Shown here piece after piece: positions 38,241 to 46,744 of a DNA stretch of 64,000 nt. Positions within the stretch are counted from its first letter, which is position 1, and every line of letters starts with the position of its first letter. This DNA is from Chrysomallon squamiferum. Taxonomy: Eukaryota; Mollusca; Gastropoda; Neomphalida; Peltospiridae. The DNA is taken from the NCBI GenBank assembly GCA_012295275.1, contig CM022675.1, forward strand, positions 12,673,753-12,737,752, in the 5' to 3' direction. The translations under genes and the position numbers were made by a program. The notes under the pieces are model-generated. The model made no database searches. It was given only the letters and a program-made list of their open reading frames with translations, and had not been told where the DNA came from.

Positions 38241-40528
38241 TGTCATCTCGTTGTTTGCGAATCTATTTTCTTTTTATTAAAAACTGCGCCTGTAGTATAT
38301 TAACAATCCTGTCGTTGCAGACTCCAAGACTTACAGCAGGAGAACTGTGTATGTTGGCGCTTTTGACCAGTTCAATCAAGGACTTTTTTCTTGGGCAGAT
38401 GGATCGTTGATGAAATTTATTCCCTGGAATAAGAATTTTATAGCCGGAGACGGACGTTCGGTCGCTATGAACCCCTATGCGTATATGGTATTTTCAAATC
38501 AGAACCCCGAAGATAAAGAGTTGTTTTATGTTTGTCAGCAACTCAAAGGTGAGAACTTTTAATTAGAAAACCTTATTTCTGTATATATATATATATCTGT
38601 GTATCTCTCTCTCTCTCTCTCTCTCTCTCTGGTTGTCATTTTTACGGTTACAGTATCAGTAGTAGTAGTAGTTGTTGTTGTTACAATAGTAGTAGTAGTA
38701 GTAATAGTAGTAGTAGTAGCAGCAGCAGAAGTAGTAGATGTAGCAGCAGTGGTAATAATAAGTAGCTGTCATTTTTACATCAACTTCAGTGGCATTTTGT
38801 GTGTGTGTGTTTATGTGTCTTGCGGACAGAAAATGATAGGCTAATTTGTTGCGCCTCTACATTTCATCCTTATTGTCCCAGTTTATGGAGCACTGCTATA
38901 TGATATGTGTGGGATACGACGTGCTCACTGGCAGCAACGTAAAGTGAGCTTTTTTACAGAATCCATTTGGCATACTGCGAAGCTGCACTCAGTAGTGATG
39001 TCATCTGATACTCTTACACATCCGAAACACTCTGTCATAGCGTATCTTGATCCCCAATCCAGTCAAAGTGTATTGATTTGGTCTGACGGACCAGTGTCAC
39101 AATTCAAAAACAGTTTCATAGCAGCTGCTGTGATTTCGCTACAGAAGTAAATAAGAAAATCATCACTGGAATTTCTTTGTCGCTTATCAAGGGCGCCTAC
39201 TGATGGTACTGGTGACTTTGTAAAGTGCTGTATCTCGGCTGCAGTGAAACAAAGGAAAACAGCAGTGGTGAAGCATTCATCTTCGTTGAGGAGTTTGTTG
39301 AGTTTGTTGAGGTGGCTATGAACAAGGCACTGGCCAGCGTATTTGAAATGAGGACCTCAGATAGAAAGAGCTGTTTGCTGATGTCAAAATTATCAGAGGA
39401 AAAACCTGGTTCCAGAACCTCACCACTGAGGATGGTCCCCATCAATCTGACAAATGATGAAGTGTAATGAAGAGTTTCTCCATTGATATTAAAACATTTT
39501 TCATCACAGTAGTGAACCGGTTAAAATTAAATAAGATGTAAATCTACATCAGGGAATTTGAAGACAATTTACTGTATCAATATCTGCATCACGGTATATT
39601 AGTTAAAGAATGTGATATGTACTGTACTGTCTATTAATAAAGTATCTTTTTTTCATTCGTGATAGTTTTTGTTTTATTTATTTATTTATTTATTTATTTT
39701 TTTTATTTATTACTGATTTTTTCACAGATTATATGGGTTGTTTCTACATGCCGGCCACAATGGAGCCAATAGCTTCAGAATATTCAACCATGACTTTAAC
39801 TCTGTGCAAGCAATTGTGCATGGGTAATAACAAACAAGTTGCCATGGTACATCCAACCAGCTGCTACTGTGTCAACCAATCAGATCTGTCCTTATTTACG
39901 TCTGCTAGCGAGGCCCTGTGTGACCAGCCGTGTCCAGGAAATAAAGTGCAAATCTGCGGAGGAGAAAACACTCTGAGAGCTTTCAGTTTAGGTGAGTCTA
40001 GTGTGTCTAGTTTATTCCTGTAGTGCAGGCATGTAGCCTATACACACTATTTTTATATATTATTATTATTAACAACGTTTGATATGGAATAAAAAATAAA
40101 TTAAAAAAAATTTATATACAATTATTCTTTGTTAATAATAAAGTATGATTATAATGTAACACGATAAAAATGATTCCCAGAGGCTTGTTCCATTCTTGAC
40201 GAATTTGTTTTTAGAACAGAAAAAACATGAGTTACGTCATAGTTTTCTGTTTTTCTTTTCGTTCTCTTTCCCCTTTTTATCATCATGTACTCCTCCTTCA
40301 TTTTTCTTCTTCTTTGCTTCAGAACATTTTCTCCTGCGTATCACATTCGTCACAAAAGTGATCGTCTTCGATTTCTTCTTCTTTGGAGTCGTCAAAATAT
40401 TTATTTTCTTCATCTTCTTTTTCTCCATCATTATCTTCATAATCTTCATTGTTTTTCCGTATTCTTCTGTTTTTCATATTCAAGTTTTTTCTTTTTAATT
40501 TTCCTCTTCCAATTCAGTTGCAAAAAAG

Positions 40529-40572
<44 letters not shown>

Positions 40573-42369
40573 AAAGAAAAAAAAAGAAGAAAAGAAACTA
40601 CAATCAGAAAACACTAACAACTAGAATTAAGCAATATGAACAATAATTGTAGGCACTAACTGTTTTTCATTCATTTTTGTTTGATTTCAGATTTCGATGA
40701 CTTGGCTGAAAACTGCAGTGAGCTGTACACGAATGGAATCCTGTATGAGGGAGACTATTTACTTAGAAATTCCTCTACAGGACAAAATTACACGACAACA
40801 TGCGGCTTCAGTAGTATGCTAATTTTGTTATTAATATTATCATGTCCATTAATAATATTATTATCATTACTACTATTGTTGTTGTTTTTGTTACTCTTAT
40901 TATTGTTATTATTATTATTATTATTGTTTATTATCATTATTATTATTATATTTTAGTAGTAGTAATAGTAGTAGTAGTAGAAGTAGTAGTATTCTATGAT
41001 CACCATTATTATTGTTAATACTGTTAATAAAAGTTGCAGTAGCAGCAGTAATAGTAGTGGTAGTAATAATAGCTGTGGTAAAAAAACAGCAGCAACTTCA
41101 CTGGCATGGGTGGTAACATCAGCAGCACGGATGTCAAAGTAGAAAGAATTATTAATAGCTGTACGATAACAAGAAAGTCAAACAAGATTAGAGATCTGGC
41201 AGGCAGACACATGTATAAGAGGTGCTGTACTCTACGTCACTTTTTATTTTTCAGAAAATTCTACGTGTCATCCAGGCTGGATAGAACGCAATGGGAGTTG
41301 TTTTTTCTTTGTACCCAAAGAGGCCTCGTTGTCAGATGCCCTCACCGGATGTAGACAACACAGCGCCATTTTGTACACGCCGCACAGCCAGGAATCGTTA
41401 GAATTCATCGAGACACTGGTAAGACTAGTTCCGCCATGGACCACGTTCCAGTACTGGCATTTAGGAGCAGTGTCGCTAATGGACAACTCCTTCTATCAGA
41501 CAGCAGACGGAAGACTCCTAGATCTGACTTCACTGGAGAACGACCGAGAAGGCGGATCTTGTCTGTTTGTGGATATCACGACTGGTGAATTTCACAGACA
41601 GGACTGCGAGAACAGTGAAAAATTACCTTTCATTTGTGTGAAATCAAAAGGTAGTTTAATTTACATTTATAATTATCATTTCCCCTCTCTCTCTCTCTCT
41701 ATAAATAATACATTTGGTATTTTCCTCCTTTTATGTTTCAAGCTGGAGTGAAAAAAAACTGCAAAATGCACATTAATATTTTCCACAATTCCAGATTAAT
41801 AAATACGTATACATATTTTATTATTCGCTTTTAGCATTACTAGGCTGCAGCAGCATTCCTCCCGAACCTGCATTTTCTACTTCACTGAACAGTATGTCTG
41901 CTGGACAATGTATCCACTACTGCAAGGGACACAACTCGTCCTTTGCTGGCGTTCTAGAAACAACGTGCTACTGCTTAAATAACGTCACGGCGACTCAGTC
42001 TGATGAGGTTTGTAACACGACCTGTCCTGATGCGTTTATTCAGTTGTGTGGATCTTTCGATCAGCAGTCAATGTCTTTGTATCAAACAGGTAAGATAGAT
42101 CGCTACGTAACCTTTGTTTATTTAATAAATTTACTACACAGATTGTTTTAATCAGTGAGTAACACTATGTGAACATTTTAAAAGTAATCAGTTTTGTTCA
42201 GTAACTTGATGTCTAGTTTGACTAACAAATGTATCTGAAAAACAAGTAAAAGTACTAAATCATGGTTTTTTGTTATAATGTTGAAGATGATGATGAGGTT
42301 GATGATGAAAATGATTATTATTCTTGAATATCCCCTTCAGCAGTTATAACAACAACAACAACAACAGCA

Positions 42370-42423
<54 letters not shown>

Positions 42424-44023
42424 CAATGTTTCTTGTTTACATATATAATTTCAGAATTAAAAGTTTAGTTATGTTTTTTTATCATTTAGGAATTTCAGAT
42501 CTGGCCAAGCCATCGTCCTGTGACGAGTTATTTGAATATGGGGTGACCCTGCAGTCAAATTACTTCATCTATCTCAATGGACAGCCTTTTCTTACAGAGT
42601 GCTTTGCAGCAGGTATGATTTTTATTTTATTTTTTTAATCACTTGTTGACTACATGTCAAGTCCAGCAGTGACTATGAATGACTCTGATCTCTGTAGATC
42701 ACATCTTGTGTCACACAGTTTCTTCTGAAAAGCTTTACTTCCTTGTTATTATTATTATTATTATATTATTAATCTTATTATTATTAATCTTATTATTATT
42801 ATTATTGTTGTTATTGTTATTATATTGTTGTTTTTATTGTTATTATTATTATTGTTATTGTTATTATTATTATTGTTATTGTTATTATATTTTTGTTTTT
42901 TTTATTATTATTATATTACTGTTATTATATTCTTATGTATGTAGATATGTATATGTATATAACTATATAATTATATATATATATAGTTGTATATAGTTAC
43001 ATATATATATATATATATATTACACACACACAACATATTGATTTTACATAATTGTTATTGTACATATGTATGCATGAAGTTATGAATGTATGTGTTTGAA
43101 GTAAATTAATGATATGTTAAAGGTGTACAGTACATGGCTATAGTAGACAACAGTGTTGGAATATTCTCAGCCTCTTCAGAAAATAGTTCAGTGCATGCTG
43201 CAGAAAATGCCAGGTGGGTCATGATAATTTCTGATATGTGTTAACTTTGTAATAGTTGTTGTTGTAGTAGTGGTAACAGTGGTAGTGGTAGTAGTGGTAG
43301 TAGTAGTAGTAGTAGTGGTAGTAGTTGTAGTAGTAACAGAAGTAGTAGCAGTAGTAGTAGTAGTAGTAATGGTGGTGATTGTGATGAAGTAGTGGTAGTA
43401 GCTGTTGTAGTTGTTGTAGGGGTAGAAGTAATAGTAGTAGTAGTAGCCACAGCAGCACCAGTTGTAGAAGCAGTAACAACAGTAGTAATAGCAGAAGCAA
43501 CAGCAATATCAGTGGTAATCTTGGTGTTGACGGTAGTAGTAGTAGTAGTAATAGCAGAAGCAACAGCAATATCAGTGGTAATCTTGGTGTTGTGGTGGTG
43601 GTAGTAGTAGTAGTAATAGCAGAAGCAACAGCAATATCAGTGGTAATCTTGGTGTTGACGGTGGTGGTAGTAGTAGTAGTAGTAATAGCAGAAGCAACAG
43701 CAATATCAGTGGTAATCTTGGTGTTGACGGTGGTGGTAGTAGTAGTAGTAGTAATAGCAGAAGCAACAGCAATATCAGTGGTAATCTTGGTGTTGACGGT
43801 GGTGGTGGTGGTAGTAGTAGTAGTAATAGTAGTAGTAGTAGAATTGATAATATTTCCTTAAAAAATCTTCAAATAACAAGTAAAAGAAGATGGAAGTGTT
43901 CATGAATCTTGCTGGATGCATAAATTTGGTGTCAAACTTTATTATTATCAAAGACTGGATTTGTGAATGGGGGAAATATCAATATACAGATGTATTACAT
44001 ACTGAGAACATTATATATTTATA

Positions 44024-44084
<61 letters not shown>

Positions 44085-45465
44085 TCTTTTTCTTTTTTGT
44101 TGTTATTGTTACTAATATCATTATTACTCTTTTTTATTCATTTTTTTCCCCAGAATTGGATCAGATTTCATTTCAAACAATGTGTGGAAACCAAAACCGA
44201 CTGATACGAATCCATGGTTACAGATAGAACTACCAGCAGATTACATTGTTACTGCTGTCACAGTTCAAGGTCAAAAAATTTACTTCATATATTATCACTG
44301 AAAACAGTTTTAGGAGATATAGAGATTTTGTATGGGTATGTGTGTACTCTGTATGTATTTTTATATTTTCTGTGTGTGTGTATGTATATGCTTTGTATGT
44401 ATATGTGTGTGTATGTGTGTAGATGTGTATGTCTGTCTATATGGGTAAATATAACTATATATGTTAGTACATGTATAGCATATCATACTACTAACTTAAA
44501 ATATGTTTAAAACAATTTCCTAAATAATCCTCTCCTATTTAAACTAAGGATCAGTGATTTTGAATCGAGTGTTACGATTGAAAATTAAGACACTGTGTGT
44601 GAGAGAGCAGTATTAATAATTATCAGTCTGTGTTTGTTGTTTTTGTAATTACAGGTGGAAGAAAGGTTCTCACCGAATGGACGCCATCATTCCAACTTCA
44701 GTTTAGCATTGACAACGTTGCCTGGGAAACATACACAACTGAGGTAGCCATGTTGGCTTTTTAACACAAATTTGGTCTTTTACAGAGAGAAAATCATTTA
44801 AAATCATTATAAAATTAGATATAAATAAAAGAGGTGTTGGCTGTGGGTTTTAAAATTGTTGTAGATGATTTTGTTCATAGTGGTTTTTTTACACACACAT
44901 ACTTGAACACTATTAACCTGTACCAGCTAAAACCAGTGCCCCATACTTATTTTTATTTTATTCTAGTTGCCAGGCAGCAGCAACCCAGCAATACCTGTGA
45001 CAAATTTTCTGCTTCATCCTTTTGTGTCGAGGTTTGTTAGGCTATTTCCTAAAACTGACAAGACAGTTGATGGCATTGCTTTACGAGTTCAGCTTCATGG
45101 ACAGAAGTTTGAAGTTTTCAATTGTACGTGCATTCACTGTTCACTGATAACGTTACTGCTTTTTATATCTTGTTTTCACTGATAACATTACTTCTGTTTA
45201 TTTCTTGTTTTCACCGACGTTTTTGTATGTCCCAGTTTGCAATACATCACAGCTATTTCATCAAATGATTTTTATTGTAGATTTCAAATTTTTGTCAGAT
45301 TAATATTTAGGCAATTAATAAAAATATGTGTGTAATAAAAAATATATTCTGCAGTTCAAAATAATACTATAAGTATAAATAAAAACATTTAAGGTGTATT
45401 GTTCTGGATAATGAAATAATAATAAAGTAATAGTAATAATAACAATAATGATAATAATAATAATG

Positions 45466-45496
<31 letters not shown>

Positions 45497-45552
45497 TACT
45501 GATGATCATAATAATAATAGTAATAATAATAATAATGATAATAATGATGATC

Positions 45553-45591
<39 letters not shown>

Positions 45592-46691
45592 GTAATATAA
45601 AAATGTTTCAGATGGTGATCTGTTTGTAGGCTGCTTTGCCTACTCCAGTGAGTCTGACTGCAGTGAGCTCACTGAGCTAACTTCCAGTGAGCAGTGTAGT
45701 GAGCAGTGTGAGTCTGACTATCCATTCTTCATCACTGGTGAGTATAACCATCATTTATCAATGTCATTTATTTATTCATTTCATTTATTCATTTATCTTA
45801 TTCATTACCTGATTTATTTTAATTCATTGACTGATTCATTTGTAAATTTGTTCATTCATTCATTGATGCATTTATTTATTTCTGTGGTTTATTCTTTATC
45901 TAATTTTATTTTGAATGCAATCAGGTAGCTCATACCATCATTCAGAATATTTTGAACTAGAAACTAGGATTTTAACTTTCAGTTGAACTAAACATGACTG
46001 CTTTTTGCGGATGTACAAAATATGCCAAGATGTACGGACAACTGGATGTATCTGCTTGCAGTTCATCTTCTAACAACAAAAGTAAACCCATCGGATCTGA
46101 TACATTGCATTCCATAGCTGTCTTCAGAACATACAGTAAGACTCTGAACAAAGATTTTTACAATTTTAAACATTCAGAGGTAGAATGAATAAAACAGAAT
46201 TTGTTTTTTGTGTATTCTGATAATTGCTTCATTTGTTGTTAGATTTGAGAGAGATTTGTAAATGTAAACAGCACAGATTCTGTTACTAATAACCAATGAT
46301 ATAGATTTTTTATTTTCAATTTTTCTTAAAACAGAGAAAAGCTGTCCGGAAGTTAATCCTGTTGGTAACTCAACTTCAACAATACTTCGACATTACAACA
46401 GCAGCAGCAACGCGATGATGTACAGAACCACCATTCACTACGTCTGTGAGACAGGACATGAGTTCCCAGACAGTGGAAACACAGAGGAGATGATCACATG
46501 TCTACAGAATAACACCTGGTCAAACAGTGTGCAGGCTTGTCAGAGTAAGCTGAATTATTAATATGTGAAAATATACAAAAAATATACCAAATAATAGATC
46601 AAATAGTTCAAAAAGATAGTAACAGAAGTTCTAATTTCTTCATTGTTTCTTTCAGAGCATGTAATATGAGGGAGAAAGGAGAGGAAAGGAA

Positions 46692-46744
<53 letters not shown>

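Noticed and set aside
38905-39150. Extra exon of the mosaic lectin
   Set aside because: It lacks cysteines, ends in a stop, and no acceptor/donor pair keeps phase 1; it resembles a transposon-associated ORF.
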